Assembly (NCBI RefSeq): GCF_963576675.1
Contig: NC_088913.1
Span: 74,151,001-74,215,000, forward strand
Reading direction: 5' to 3'
From: Euphorbia lathyris
Lineage: Eukaryota; Streptophyta; Magnoliopsida; Malpighiales; Euphorbiaceae
Length of the DNA: 64,000 bases
Position 1 is the first letter of the stretch; each line of letters begins with the position of its first letter. The notes below the pieces were generated by a model. It was not told the DNA's origin, searched no databases, and saw only the letters and a program-made list of their open reading frames with translations. This document shows positions 21,507 to 34,547 of this stretch, piece after piece. The position numbers were made by a program, and so were the translations under genes.

Positions 21507-23297
21507 ATGGGTGAGAATAGCACTCGTTTCCTTCTAGGAAACCAAACAACACAGATACTCCCTGAGGGACTATCAATCACTAGACCTCCCTTATTCTTTG
21601 GATCAAATTATACATTCTGGAAGAATAGGATGAAGAACTTTATTCAAGCCACAAACATGAGTGTATGGCTTGCAATTGTTCAAGGTCCACATGTGCCATA
21701 CAAAACTGTTAACAATGAGAAAATTGTTAAAAGTGAAGCTGAGTGGACAGAGGATGACCTCAGAAAATTACAAAATAATGCTTCGGCTATCAATATGCTT
21801 CACTGTGTTCTAGATGCTGCAGAATACAATAAGATTTTAGGTTGTGAGTCAGCACATGAGATCTGGAAGAAGCTGGAAGTGACTTATGAAGGCACCAGCA
21901 AGGTCAAGGAATCCAAAGTGAACCAACACATGCGATTGTATGAGCTGTTCGAGATGACTGACAATGAGGATATCTCAGCAATGAATGCCAGGTTCACCAA
22001 CATAATAAATGAGCTTAAAAGACTCGATAAGAATTTCACTGAAGAAGAACAAGTGAAGAAGATCTTACGAAGTCTTCCCAAAAGCTGGCAAGCTAAGAAG
22101 ACAGCTGTAGAGGAAGCTCAAGACCTGACGACATACAAATATGATGAGCTGATCGGTTCCTTGCTGACCCATGAAATTTCCATGAAAAACTTTGAAGCTA
22201 AAGAAAAATCTGAGGACAAGAAACAGAAATCACTAGTGATGAAAGCTGACTCCACAGAAGCTGAGTCAACTGATGATGAGGAAATGGCCATGTTTACTAG
22301 AAAAATGAAAAAGTTGTTCAGAAGAAATGAAAGAAACAGTAAGCGGCCATACAAGAGAGGAGACAAATATAAAGCTGAGTCCAGTGACACCAGATACAAA
22401 AAGGATAGCTCCAAGCCTGTCACATGTTATGAGTGCCATCAAACTGGGCATATTAAGTCAAGCTGTCCTAATCTGAAGAAAGATAAGAATGGAAGCAAAA
22501 AGGCAATGGTGGCCACATGGAGTGATAGTGATGAGTCGACATCATCTGAAGCTGAGCAAAATGAAACAGCCAACATATGTTTCATGGCAGATGATGGAGC
22601 TGACCAATCTCAATCTGAGCAAGCTAACCTCTCTGGAGACTCTGAGCAGGAGGAAAACAACAATGAGGTAACATCCTTACTTTCGCTTAGAAACGAAATG
22701 GTAAATGCCCTGAGTGACTTATATGCACTAACTAAGAAGTGTAACAAAAATATTAAATCATTCAGCAGGCGATGTGACGAGATTGAAGAGGTCAAGCTGA
22801 GTGACCTCCGATATCTCCTCCAGGACAACTCAGATTTACATACCAACATGCAAATCTTGCATAAGTTTGTCACGAAGGTTCAATCTGAGTCAAAGAAACT
22901 TAGAAAGGATGTCACAACCTTGCAGAGTCAAGTGAAAGGCTCAAGTAGAAATAAACCCCATGCTGAGTACGCAAGTACTAGTCAGCATAAGCAATTCACT
23001 CAATGTGAGTGTTGTGGAAAAAGGGGGCACACAAAAGATGTGTGTTGGCATAACAAGCGGATTGTCCAATGTGACTTCTGCGGAAGAAAAGGGCATTCCA
23101 CAAAAGTATGCTGGCACGCCCAACACACCAATGCTGACCATACTCAGTACAACCCTCAAAGGGTACCTTTTTGTGACTTCTGTGGTAAGCCTGGCCACAC
23201 TATAAAAGTATGTCGTCACAAGTTGAAATATGACTTTGCACCTGTTTACGCTAACAAGAAAGGACCTAAAAAGAATTGCGTACCTAAAAACGAATAG
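21507..23297 (+). CDS. gag: Gag of element E
   Basis: Open for 596 codons from the first ATG after the primer site to a TAG at 23295-23297. It has a copia gag (UBN2-like) domain at about residues 30-230 (Y-T-F-W-K-N-R-M, I-W-K-K-L-E-V-T-Y-E-G, L-R-S-L-P-K-S-W). A highly charged Lys/Glu/Ser stretch follows, then one CCHC knuckle starting at Cys307 (C-Y-E-C-H-Q-T-G-H-I-K-S-S-C), a coiled-coil-like middle (about 400-480), and three more CCHC knuckles starting near Cys500, Cys522 and Cys556. Four knuckles and this length suit the SIRE lineage. The pol frame continues in the same register beyond the TAG, and F has the TAG at the same point, so it may be a programmed stop. Confidence 0.9.
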   Translation: MGENSTRFLLGNQTTQILPEGLSITRPPLFFGSNYTFWKNRMKNFIQATNMSVWLAIVQGPHVPYKTVNNEKIVKSEAEWTEDDLRKLQNNASAINMLHCVLDAAEYNKILGCESAHEIWKKLEVTYEGTSKVKESKVNQHMRLYELFEMTDNEDISAMNARFTNIINELKRLDKNFTEEEQVKKILRSLPKSWQAKKTAVEEAQDLTTYKYDELIGSLLTHEISMKNFEAKEKSEDKKQKSLVMKADSTEAESTDDEEMAMFTRKMKKLFRRNERNSKRPYKRGDKYKAESSDTRYKKDSSKPVTCYECHQTGHIKSSCPNLKKDKNGSKKAMVATWSDSDESTSSEAEQNETANICFMADDGADQSQSEQANLSGDSEQEENNNEVTSLLSLRNEMVNALSDLYALTKKCNKNIKSFSRRCDEIEEVKLSDLRYLLQDNSDLHTNMQILHKFVTKVQSESKKLRKDVTTLQSQVKGSSRNKPHAEYASTSQHKQFTQCECCGKRGHTKDVCWHNKRIVQCDFCGRKGHSTKVCWHAQHTNADHTQYNPQRVPFCDFCGKPGHTIKVCRHKLKYDFAPVYANKKGPKKNCVPKNE

Positions 23298-26200
23298 TTT
23301 AAAATGCAGGTCAGCTTGATATGCGTGGAGAAATCAAAACTTTGGTATATAGACAGCGCATGCTCAAGACACATGACAGGTGATGAAACTCAGTTCATCA
23401 CACTAGAGCTTAAACGAGGAGGTAGTGTAAGCTTTGGAGACAACAAGAAGGGCAAGATAGTTGGCTCAGGAACTATCGGAGGTAACCCTAAAATTGAGTC
23501 AGTCTCCTTAGTTAAAGGTCTCAAATATAATCTTCTAAGCGTAGCTCAGCTTTGCAAGAGTGGAAGAAAGGTTATATTTGATGATACTAAGTGTCAAATA
23601 CTTGAGGGGAAAACAAATGATTTGATTTTAACAGCCCCTCGTGTAGAAAATGTTTACATGTTGAGTTTGGAAAAACAATTTTCAAAAAGTATATGCTTGG
23701 TGTCTAAAGAGGACAACTCATGGCTATGGCATAGGAGACTTGGGCATGTCAGCATGGACCTCCTAGCCAAATTAGCTAGAAAACAACTAGTTGAAGGATT
23801 ACCCAAACTAAAATATGAAAAAGATCAATTATGTAATGCTTGTCAGCAAGGTAAACAAATTAAAAAGTCATTTCATAGCAAAAAGGTTGTCTCAACCAAA
23901 AGACCATTGGAATTACTACATTTGGATCTTTTCGGACCTATCCAGCCACTCAGTATGGGAGGTAAGAAATTTTCCTTAGTTATTGTAGATGATTTCTCTA
24001 GGTATACTTGGGTCATCTTGCTGAGTAGCAAAGATGAAACATTTGAGATGTTTACTTCATTAGTCAAAAAGCTTGAAAATGACAAAGACCTAAGAGTAGC
24101 TCACATTAGAAGTGATAATGGTGGAGAATTCAAAAACCAAATGTTTGATGAATTCTGTGAAACTAATGGTATTGACCACAATTTCTCTGCCCCTAGAACT
24201 CCTCAACAGAATGGAGTTGTTGAAAGGAAGAATAGGACAATAGTAGAAATTTCTAGGACAATGCTGAGTGAAAATAGGCTTCCAAAGTATTTTTGGGGAG
24301 AAGCTATCAATACAGCATGTTACATATTGAATAGGGCCTTGGTAAGACCTATATTAAAGAAAACCCCTTATGAACTTTGGAAAGGAAGAAAGCCCAATAT
24401 TGGATACTTTCGTACCTTTGGGTGTAAATGTTTTATACTCAACACTAAGGATAATCTGGCAAAGTTTGATGCCAAAGCTGATGAAGCGATCTTTTTGGGA
24501 TACTCAACAAACAGTAAAGCATATAGAATTTATAATAAAAGGACTCAGGTAGTAGAAGAGTCAGTCCATGTAGATTTTGATGAAACTGACCCTGCAGGAA
24601 GAACAACTCAACACACAGAGGAAGAACCCAACTCAGCTTCTGTTGACCAGAATGGACATGCTGAGTCATCAGCATAAGAACTGACCAAAGGTAAAATCGA
24701 AACTGAAATTACCTTTGCTGACCAATCTGTCCCTGCAGAGATTGTAGAAACACCTGTTCCAAACAACTCAACATTACCCAAGGAGATAAAAATTCCAAGA
24801 GGACATTCAGAAAAGTCCATCCTTGATGATGCAAACAACAAAGTAATGACTAGAGACTAGCTTAGGAAATTCCTTAGCAACGTTGCTTTTGTATCAGTTC
24901 ATGAACCAAAGAACTTTGCTGATGCTGAGCATGATGAGTATTGGATCAATGCTATGCAAGAAGAGCTTGACCAATTCACGAGAAATGAGGTATGGGATTT
25001 AGTACCTAAACCTAGGAATCAAAAATCCATAGGAACTAAGTGGGTATTTAGAAACAAACTAGATGAGCATGGAAATGTAATTAGGAACAAAGCTCGACTT
25101 GTAGCCCAAGGCTATAGTCAGCAAGAGGGCATTGATTATGGTGAAACCTTTGCACCAGTTGCTAGGTTAGAAGCTATACGTATATTGTGTGCATATGCTA
25201 GTTTCATGAACTTTAAATTGTATCAAATGGATGTTAAAAGTGCATTTCTTAATGGTTTTATAAACGAAGAGGTATATGTTAATCAACCTCCCGGTTTTGA
25301 AGATCCAAAATTTCCAAACCACGTTTATAAACTCAAGAAGGCCTTATATGGCCTGAAGCAAGCTCCAAGAGCTTGGTATGAAAGGTTGACCAACTTCCTA
25401 CTGACCAGGAATTATGTCAGAGGAAAAGCTGACACAACCTTGTTCATTAAGAAAAAGGGTAAACATACCCTACTTGCACAAATCTATGTAGATGACATAA
25501 TATTTGGTGCTACTGACGAATCCTTGTGTCAAGAGTTTAGCAAACAGATGCAGACTGAGTTCGAAATGTCTATGATGGGAGAACTCAGCTTCTTCCTTGG
25601 ACTTCAGATCAAGCAAGGTAAGAACGGCATCTTCATTAGTCAGTCCAAGTACACCAAGGAGATGTTAAAGAAATTTGATATGGAAGATTGTAAGCCCATA
25701 TCAACCCCTATGGGTACTGATATTGTCCTATGCAAAGATGAGAAAAGTAAGTCAATAGATAGTAAACTTTATCGAGGTATGATAGGATCCTTACTTTATC
25801 TCACTGCTAGTAGACCTGATATTCAGTACTCAGTATGTTATTGTGCAAGATATCAAACTGACCCAAGGGAATCTCACTTAATTGCTGTAAAAAGAATTTT
25901 TAGATATTTGCAGAGCTCAGTTGATGCAGGTTTGTGGTACCCAGCCTCAAATGACTTCACACTCATAGGATACACTGATGCTGACTATGGACGGGATAAG
26001 CTAGAACGTAAGAGTACTTCAGGAGGATGCCATTTCCTTGGAAGCTGTCTAGTATCTTGGTTCAGCAAGAAGCAGCCATCAGTTGCTCTGTCTACAACTG
26101 AAGCTGAGTACGTTGCTGCTGGAAGCTGTGTAGCCCAAGTCCTATGGATAAAGCAACAGCTTGAGGATTATGGAGTAAGAACTGAGACAATAGAGATCAA

Positions 26201-26432
26201 ATGTGACAACAAGAGTGCCATTGATCTATCCAAGAATCCTATCCAACACAGCAGGATGAAGCATGTCAGCATAAGGCATCACTTCATCAGAGATCACGTA
26301 CTAAAGGGTGAGATCAAGCTGACCTATGTGCCAACAAATGAACAGCTTGCAGATATCTTCACCAAGCCTTTGGCTCGTGAGCAATTTAACATACTAAGGG
26401 AAGCTATCGGTATGTCTAATCCTCTTCAATAA
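23298..26432 (+). pseudogene. pol: Pol of element E (protease, integrase, reverse transcriptase, RNase H)
   Basis: In the same frame as gag after its TAG. Protease: Y-I-D-S-A-C-S-R-H-M-T-G, Asp codon at 23352. Integrase: zinc motif W-H-R-R-L-G-H...C-N-A-C near 23736-23840, then H-L-D-L-F-G-P, S-D-N-G-G-E-F and V-V-E-R-K-N for the D,D,E triad. Reverse transcriptase: D-V-K-S-A-F-L-N-G and Y-V-D-D-I-I-F-G with its first Asp codon at 25491. RNase H: T-D-A-D-Y-G and S-T-T-E-A-E-Y. Two further in-frame stops, TAA at 24675-24677 and TAG at 24858-24860, separate integrase from reverse transcriptase; F reads Gln (CAA) at the second. No frameshift was found, so two nonsense codons are the only damage seen. 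Stop at 26430-26432. Confidence 0.9.
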
Positions 26433-26977
26433 TTTTAAGTATTTGAATAAATGTTGAGTGATTGTCATGCTGACTGATATCAATCTAGTAACTACAGCAC
26501 ATTGAGCTTAATAGTCTATGCTGAGTAGATACAAATGTTGAGTAAATATTCTGTGCTGAGTAGATAGACATATTGAGTAATCACCTTATGCTGAGTAGAT
26601 GTACATGCTGTGTGATTAATGTATGTTGAGTTACTAAGAGATAGGAAAACCATCTACATAGAATTAAATACTCAGTATCATAAACGACTCATATTCTGGT
26701 AAACTAAGTAAAAGCCCACTTGCACCGATAAACAATGACACGTGTAACAAATCATACCTAGGAAAACGCAAGTAATAATGAATACCCATGCGTCGAACCT
26801 ATCATAAATGGCAGAATCTTTGTCGATTAAAGTCCCAAGATGAAAACAGCTAGTTCATTAATGACTCAAAACTCTATAAGTAGTGGAAGGATCCCCACTC
26901 ATTACTCTTTACGCTTACGATCTTCTGTAAATCGAACCCTTCTCTCTCCCTAAACCTCAAAACCTTCATCTGTAACA
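26433..26977 (+). other. Spacer between pol and the accessory ORF of element E
   Basis: About 545 bp without a gene. At 26445-26640 the motif GCTGAGTAGAT or TTGAGTAA recurs every 25-40 bp. The equivalent spacer in F (34548-35121) shows the same pattern. It could act as leader for the downstream ORF. Confidence 0.55.
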
Positions 26978-28164
26978 ATGGCTTCCGGCAAAAACGAAAT
27001 CCCTAACCTCACCACTCAGCTTGGCCAAACCTCTGGCAAACCTACTCAAGCTGACCCCACTGGTTCTTCGAAGCAAATAGAAAGGAATATGATCAAGGTC
27101 CATAAAAAGGTCAACAACTTGGAGGTTCTGAAGTGCAGATGGTTCTCTCCAGGATTCGTCACTTCTGAGAAACCGTTATGTGACTGGATCGAGAAGAACA
27201 AATGGACCGGTCTCTTCTCACTCGCCGGAAAAACATACCCTAGACTGGTCAGAGAATTTTATTCCAACATGTTTGTTGATGAAGAGGATGCTGACTATTT
27301 GGAGACTACAGTCAAAGGTCAGAAAATCACCATAACCCCTGCCTATCTAGCTATTATGCTAAATTTACCAGACGAAGGAATATAATTTAGGACAACAAAA
27401 GAGAAGGTACCAAAGGAAAAGCTTGACAAGATCAAGGGGTTCTGCAAACCCAAAGATCATAAAGGAGAAATACCCAGCACCTGTATAGGGCAAGAACAGA
27501 AGATGGCTCACTACATGCTGACCAACTTCATCTTCCCCAAACTCAACTCAGCCTCATCTGCCTCCAATTTTGAACAGTGCTTCATATGGCACATGTTGAC
27601 CTACACTCCACTTAACATGCCCGTCTTTCTGGTTGGGGCTCTTCAACGCAGTGGAAAGAAGCTCAAGCTGGGTTCTCTGATCACTAAGATCATTAAGGAT
27701 CAACAGATTGAGACAATCAATGAAACTGATACCTTGGGAAATGAGATCACAGCAGCTCTGCTGGTTGGATTATTATATAATCAACCATTGAAAGGATATG
27801 AAGAAGTTGAAGATGCTGAGGAAAATGATGAAGCTGAGCTAGCAGTTGAGCCTGAAAATGAGCCTGAGAAAGAAGTGGAGGCTCCTGCTGAGTCACCTAA
27901 GGAAAAAAAGAAGAAGAAGAAGAGAAAGGCCATTGAAACATGCTCCAAAGACATCAATGCTGTCCCAAAGAAAGTGAGACTAGTGTCTCACGAAAAAGTT
28001 AAAGCTGACAAGGCTAAGGAGAAAGCTGAGTCGGCAGAGAAGAGAAAGAGGCCAGAAGAGCCTGAGGATGAAGAAGAGGGAACTCCGGAATCCCCTTTGA
28101 TGAAAAGGAAGAAGGTTAATACCTTAAAGACAGTTGAAGCTGATCCCCTAGATTGGGTTGTATC
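26978..28164 (+). pseudogene. Env-position accessory ORF of element E, 5' part
   Basis: Begins M-A-S-G-K-N-E and carries the plant transposon protein-like domain (W-F-S-P-G-F, Y-P-R-L-V-R-E-F-Y-S-N-M, I-T-P-A-Y-L). It is broken by TAA at 27383-27385, where F has CAA. The same frame continues through F-I-F-P-K-L-N-S-A-S-S-A-S-N-F and a Lys/Glu-rich region with nuclear-signal-like clusters (K-K-K-K-K-K-R-K). At 28164 element F is inserted, with the split codon completed at 39754. No membrane segment is visible. Confidence 0.82.
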
Positions 28165-29566
28165 TGTTGAAACACCTTTCCACAAGATTTTGATTTGACA
28201 AAATCATCCATGATTAAGAGGCAATTAAATTTAGATGCTTTGATTTAATTGTACTAATATGTTTGTTGAATCTTGAGTGCAAAAATATATAAGGTAAAAG
28301 ACAGGACAAAAGTCAGCACAAACAAAGCTAAGTAGCAAAGAACTCAGCATACCAGAATAGAAGCTGAGTGGAGTTAAAGGTCAGAAACAAAACAAAGCTG
28401 ACTAAAGCTGAAGATCTCGTCAGGAGCGTTTAAACAAAACGGAGCTGACCTTGGTGGAACTCAGCATGAACCATGAACAAACGGAGCTGAGTATTCATCA
28501 GGGCAGTATGAAGGATCCGTTCTACTAAAAGACAAAGTCTGCCAATCATCTGCACCAATAATTGGAACCTCGAAGATACCTAAGAAGACTGATTCCGAGA
28601 GTCATGGGACGTTGGATTATTGGAAACAGACAACTGTCACAAACAAACAAAACAGACGCTAAAAGACAACCTGACGCCTGAAGTAAAACAGAAGCAGGGA
28701 ATGGTGTGCAGTCTGAAGATTTCCAGAAAATGTTCCCCAAAAGAGCCGTTTTGGTTGCAACGGTCAAGACATTTCAAACAATCAAGTCCACAGTTTTCCG
28801 TCTATAAAAGGACAATCGAAGAACCAAAATATACAGAAGAAAGAAGCATAAAAAGAAAAATACAAGAGAGAAAGTTTCAAAAGCACTCAAATACAAAAAG
28901 AATCTTACACCCACGTTTCTATTCTATGTGTAAATGCTAGATTGAGTTGTAATCATCTAAAGTGTTCTTTAGTTCAAAAAGGAACAAGTCTGTGATCAAT
29001 AGCAATATTGAGAGAGTAAAGCTGAGTGCTAAGTTGTAAGCATTTCAGTAGTAAAGAAATCTAGGTGCTGGGTTATAGCACTTAGTAGGAGTTGAGTAGA
29101 CGAATAGAGGAAGGTACTCTTGCATATTCAACTGCCTTGTAATTGGTTTGTGCTCTACCGTTAAAGAGCTCAGTATTAGATTCAAAAAGCCCGGAGGACT
29201 CTGGGGACTGGACGTAGGCAGAAAGGCCGAACCAGGATAAGTGATACTGAGTAATCTCTGAACTCTCTCTTATATTGTATGTGTTGTTTGTTAAATTTAC
29301 TCAGCATATAAATTGCCTAAGCTGACCTTGAGTAAATAAGTGGTGCTGAGTTAGAAGCTGACCTCCAAGAGTGTCAATTCTCAACTCACAAGAAGACAAC
29401 TTTAGTCAACATCTGATTAAATCTGTCTTCGAACATATCTCACCAAGCTGGCCAAAAGCAGAGTTAACAAACTCTCAAAAATTACTTCCAGTCAGCTTAA
29501 TTAAATCTTGAAAAACTTATATTAGTTCCTAACCCCCCCCTTGGAACTAATTATCAGGGACCAACA
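28165..29566 (+). repeat. 5' LTR of element F
   Basis: 1402 bp, TGTTGAAACACC...GGGACCAACA. TATA box at 28802-28809. It is rich in GCTGAGT, GCTGAC and ACTCAGC motifs, and has a run of 8 C near 29533-29540. Confidence 0.95.
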
Positions 29567-29568
29567 AG

Positions 29569-29580
29569 TGGTATCAGAGC
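29569..29580 (+). promoter_or_regulatory. Primer binding site of element F (tRNA-iMet)
   Basis: TGGTATCAGAGC, 2 bp after the LTR end. Confidence 0.93.
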
Positions 29581-29630
29581 GTAAAAGCTCACTACTCAGA
29601 GATTTAACAATCTTGAGCTGATCCCTAAAA

Positions 29631-31417
29631 ATGGGTGAGAATAGCACTCGTTTCCTTCCTGGAAACCAGACAACACAGATACTCCCTGAGGGATTATCAA
29701 TCACTAGACCACCCCTATTCTTTGGATCGAATTATACATTCTGGAAGAATAGGATGAAGAACTTTATTTAAGCCACAAACATGAGTGCATGGCTTGCAAT
29801 TGTTCAAGGTCCACATGTGCCATACAAAACTATTAACAATGAGAAAATTGTTAAGAGTGAGGCTGAGTGGACAGAGGATGACCTCAGAAAACTACAAAAT
29901 AATGCTTCGGCTATAAATATGCTTCACTGTGCGTTAGATGCTGCAGAATAAATAAGATTTCAGGTTGTGAGTCAGCACAGGAGATCTGGAAGAAGCTTGA
30001 AGTAACCTATGAAGGCACAAGCAAAGTTAAAGAGTCTAAAGTCAATCAACATATGAGACTCTACAAGTTGTTTGAGATGAAAGAAAATGAAGACATCTCA
30101 GAAATGAACGCAAGGTTCACAAATATTATAAATGAGCTAAAAAGGCTTGGAAAGAGCTTCACTGAAGAAGAACAAGTGAAGAAGATTCTGAGAAGTCTGC
30201 CCAAGAGCTGGCAAGCAAAGAAAACAGCCGTAGAGGAAGCTCAGGACTTGACTACCTACAAATATGATGAGCTGATAGGATCCTTGCTGACCCATGAAAT
30301 CTCTATGAAAAACTTTGAAGCCAAAGAAAAAGAAAAATCAGAGGATAAGAAACAAAAATCCCTCGTCATGAAAGCAGACTCAACTGAAGCTGAGTCAACC
30401 GATGATGAGGAATTGGCCATGTTCACCAGAAAGATGAAAAAGTTGTTCAGAAGAAATGATAGAAATGGCAAAAGACCATTTAGAAGAAATGATAAGTACA
30501 GAGCTGAGTCAAGCGATAAGTACAAGAAGGACAGCTCGAAATCTGTCACATGTTTTGAGTGTCATCAAACCAGGCACATCAAGTCAAGCTGTCCCAATCT
30601 CAAGAAAGAGAAGAAGGGAAGCAAAAAGGCTATGGTAGCCACATGGAGTGACAGTGATGAGTCAACATCATATGAAGCTGAGCAAAATGAAACAGCCAAC
30701 ATATGTTTTATGGCAGATGATGGAGCTGACCAATCCCAGTCTGAGCATGCTGACCTTTCTGATGGAACTGACCAAGAGAACCACAACAATGAGGTAACAT
30801 CTTTACTTTTGCTTAGAAATGAAATGGTGAATGCCCTGAGTGACTTATATACACTTACTAAGAAGTGTAACAAAAAGATTAAGGCACTCAGCAGGCGCTG
30901 TGATGAGATTGAAGAGGTCAAGCTGAGTGATCTCCGATATCTTCTCCAGGACAACTCTGACTTGCATACCAACATGCAAATCTTACATAAGTTTGTCACG
31001 GAGGTCCAATCTGAGTCAAAGAAACTTAGGAAGGATATCACACACCTACAAAGTCAAGGGAAAGGCTTAAACAAAGTCCATGCTGAGTACACAAATAATA
31101 GTCAGCATAAGCAAGTCACTCAATGTGAATGTTGTGGAAAACGTGGACACACAAAGGATGTGTGTTGGCATAACAAGCGGACTGTCCAATGTGACTTCTG
31201 CGGAAGAAAATGGCATACCACAAAAGTATGTTGGCATGCCGAACACAATAATGCTGACTATACTCAGTTCAACCCACAAAGGGTACCTTTTTATGACTTC
31301 TGTGGTAAACCAGGCCACACCATAAAAGTATGCCGTCATAAGCTGAAACATGATTTTGCACCTGTCTACACTAACAAGAAAGGACCCAAAAGAAATTGGG
31401 TACCTAAAAATGAATAG
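29631..31417 (+). pseudogene. gag: Gag of element F, nonsense codon and frameshift
   Basis: Collinear with E gag. Codon 47 is TAA (29769-29771) where E has CAA, and a 1-base deletion near 29949 shifts the frame; from 30053 it is open to the TAG at 31415-31417. Three of the four zinc knuckles carry changed residues compared with E: a Gly to Arg in the first, a Gly to Trp in the third, and the first Cys of the fourth to Tyr. The TAG before pol is conserved in position and context (AAT GAA TAG TTT AAA). Confidence 0.88.
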
Positions 31418-34400
31418 TTTAAACTACAGGTCAGCTTGACATGCGTGGAGAAGTCAAAAATATGGTATATAGACAGCGCATGCTCAAGGCACATGACAGG
31501 TGATGAAACTCAGTTCATCACACTAAAGCTTAAATGAGGTGGAAGTGTAAGCTTTGGAGACAACAAGAAGGGTAAGATAGTCGGCTCAGGTACTATCAGA
31601 GGTAACCCAACCATTGAGTATGTCTCCTTAGTTAAAGGTCTAAAATACAACATGTTGAGTGTAGCTCAGCTTTGCAAAAGCGGCAGAAGGGTTGTATTTG
31701 ATGATACTAAGTGTCAAATACTCGAGGGAAATACAAATGAATTGATTTTAACTGCCCCTCGTGTAGAAAATGTATATATGTTGAACTTGGAAAAACAGCT
31801 TTCTAAAAATATATGCTTAGTATCTAAAGAGGACAACTCCTGGCTATGGCATAGAAGACTTGGGCATGTCAGCATGGATCTTCTTGCCAAATTAGCTAGA
31901 AAGCAATTAGTTGAGGGATTACCCAAATTAAAGTTTGAAAAAGATCAGTTATGTAAAGCCTGTCAGCAAGGAAAACAAACTAAAAAGTCATTTCACAGTA
32001 AAACTGTCGTCTCAACCAAAAGGCCATTGGAATTACTACACTTAGATCTTTTCGGACCTATCCAGCCACTCAGCTTGGGAGGTAAGAAATTTTCTTTGGT
32101 TATTGTAGATGATTTCTCTCGGTATACTTGGATCATCTTGCTTAGTAGCAAGGATGAAACCTTTGACATGTTCACCACATTGATCAGAAAACTTGAAAAT
32201 GACAAAGACCTAAAAGTAGCACACATTAGAAGCGACAATGGTGGAGAATTCAAAAACCAACAGTTTGATGAATTCTGTGAAACCTGTGGTATTGACCACA
32301 ACTTCTCTGCTCCAAGAACACCTCAACAAAATGGGGTTGTTGAAAGGAAAAATAGAACCATTGTTGAAATAGCTAGGACGATGCTGAGTGAAAATAGGCT
32401 TCCAAAGTACTTATGGGGTGAAGCTGTTCACACAGCATGTTATATACTGAACAGGGCTCTAGTCAGACCGATACTTAAGAAAACCCCATATGAACTTTGG
32501 AAAGATCGAAAGCCCAACATTGGATACTTTCGTGCCTTTGGTTGTAAGTGTTTTATACTCAATACAAAAGACAACCTTGCTAAATTTGATGCTAAAGCTG
32601 ATGAGGCGATCTTTTTAGGGTACTCAACAAACAGTAAAGCATATAGAGTATTTAATAAAAGAACTCAAGTTGTAGAAGAGTCTGTACATGTTGAGTTCGA
32701 TGAAACTGACCCTACAGGTAAGTCAGCTCAACCTGAAGAAGAAGAATCAGGCTCAGCTTCCGCTGATCAACCAGAAGCCACAATGCCTAACATACAGGAG
32801 CTGACTCAAGGTAAGCAAGAAATTGAAATATCATTTGCTGACCAATCTATTCCTGTAGAGATTGTAGAAACACCTCTTCCAAACGACTCAGCACTGCCAA
32901 AGGAAATAAAGATCCCAAGAGGCCATACAGAACAAGCCATTCTTGATGCCGCTAACAACAAACTGATGACCAGGGATCAACTTAGAAAATACTCAGCAAT
33001 GTTGCATTCGTATCAATACATGAGCCAAAGAATTTTGCTGATGCTGAGCAAGATGAGTATTGGATCAATGCCATGCAAGAAGAGCTTGATTAATTCACCA
33101 GAAATGAGGTATGGGATTTAGTACCTAAACCTAGGAATCAAAAGCCCATAGGAACTAAGTGGGTCTTTAGAAATAAGCTAGATGAACATGGGAATGTGAT
33201 TAGAAACAAAGCCCGACTTGTAGCTCAAGGCTATAGTCAGCAAGAGGGCATAGACTATGGAGAAACATTTGCCCTAGTTGCTAGATTAGAAGTTATACGA
33301 ATATTGTGTGCCTATGCCAGTTACATGAATTTTAAATTATACCAAATGGATGTAAAAAGTGCATTTCTTAATGGCTTTATAAACGAAGAGGTATACGTCA
33401 ATCAACCTCCTGGATTTGAAGACTCAAAATTTCCAAATCACGTTTATAAACTCAAAAAGGCTCTGTACGGCCTAAAGCAAGCTCCAAGAGCTTGGTATGA
33501 GAGGTTGACCAACTTCCTGCTGACCAGAAACTATGTCAGGGGAAAAGCTGACACAACCTTGTTCATTAAGAAAAAGGGTAAACATACCCTACTTGCACAG
33601 ATATATGTTGATGATATAATCTTTGGTGCTACTGACGAATCTTTGTGCAAAGAATTTAGCCAACAGATGCAAACTGAGTTCGAAATGTCCATGATGGGTG
33701 AACTCAACTTCTTTCTTGGACTCCAAATCAAGAAAGGCAAGAACGACATATTTATAAGTCAATCTAAGTACACCAAGGAAATGTTAAAGAAGTTCAGCAT
33801 GGAAGAATGCAAACCAATATCAACCCCCATGGGTACTGATATTGTCCTATGCAAGGATGAAAAGAGTAAGTCAGTTGATAGTAAACTTTATCGAGGTATG
33901 ATAGGTTCATTACTCTACCTCATTGCTAGTAGACCAGATATTCAATACTCAGTATGCTATTGTGCTAGATATCAAGCTGACCCTAGGGAATCTCATCTAA
34001 CTGCTGTAAAAAGAATTTTTAGATACTTGCAAAGCTCAGTTGATGCAGGTCTATGGTATCCAACCTCAAATGACTTCACACTCATTGGATATACTGATGC
34101 TGACTACGGACGAGATAAGCTAGAACGAAAAAGTACTTCAGGGGGATGTCACTTCCTTGGAAGCTGTCTAGTATCTTGGTTTAGCAAGAAGCAATCATCC
34201 ATAGCTCTGTCTACAACTGAACTGAGTACGTGGCTGCAGGAAGCTGTGTTGCACAAGTCCTATGGATAAAACAACAGCTTGAGGATTACGGAGTCAAAAC
34301 AAAGACAATAGAGATCAAATGCGACAACAAAAGTGCCATTGATCTATCCAAAAATCCCGTCCAACACAGCCGGATGAAGCATGTTAGCATAAGGCATCAC

Positions 34401-34547
34401 TTCATCAGAGATCACGTATTAAAAGATGAGATCAAGCTGACCTACGTGCCAACAAACGATCAGCTGGCAGATATCTTCACAAAACCCTTGGCCCGAGAGC
34501 AATTCAACACACTAAGGGAAGCAATTGGTATGTCAAATCCACTGTAA
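31418..34547 (+). pseudogene. pol: Pol of element F, two stops and two frameshifts
   Basis: Protease follows the gag TAG (I-D-S-A-C-S-R-H-M-T-G) and is cut by TGA at 31535-31537, where E has CGA. Integrase is open from about 31650 with the zinc motif, H-L-D-L-F-G-P, S-D-N-G-G-E-F and V-V-E-R-K-N. A 1-base loss near 32992 and TAA at 33091-33093 (CAA in E) separate it from reverse transcriptase, open from 33196 with Y-V-D-D-I-I-F-G. RNase H is shifted by a 1-base loss near 34219 inside S-T-T-E-A-E-Y, and its end is read in another frame to 34547. The enzyme set is complete in outline but cannot be translated as one product. Confidence 0.9.
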
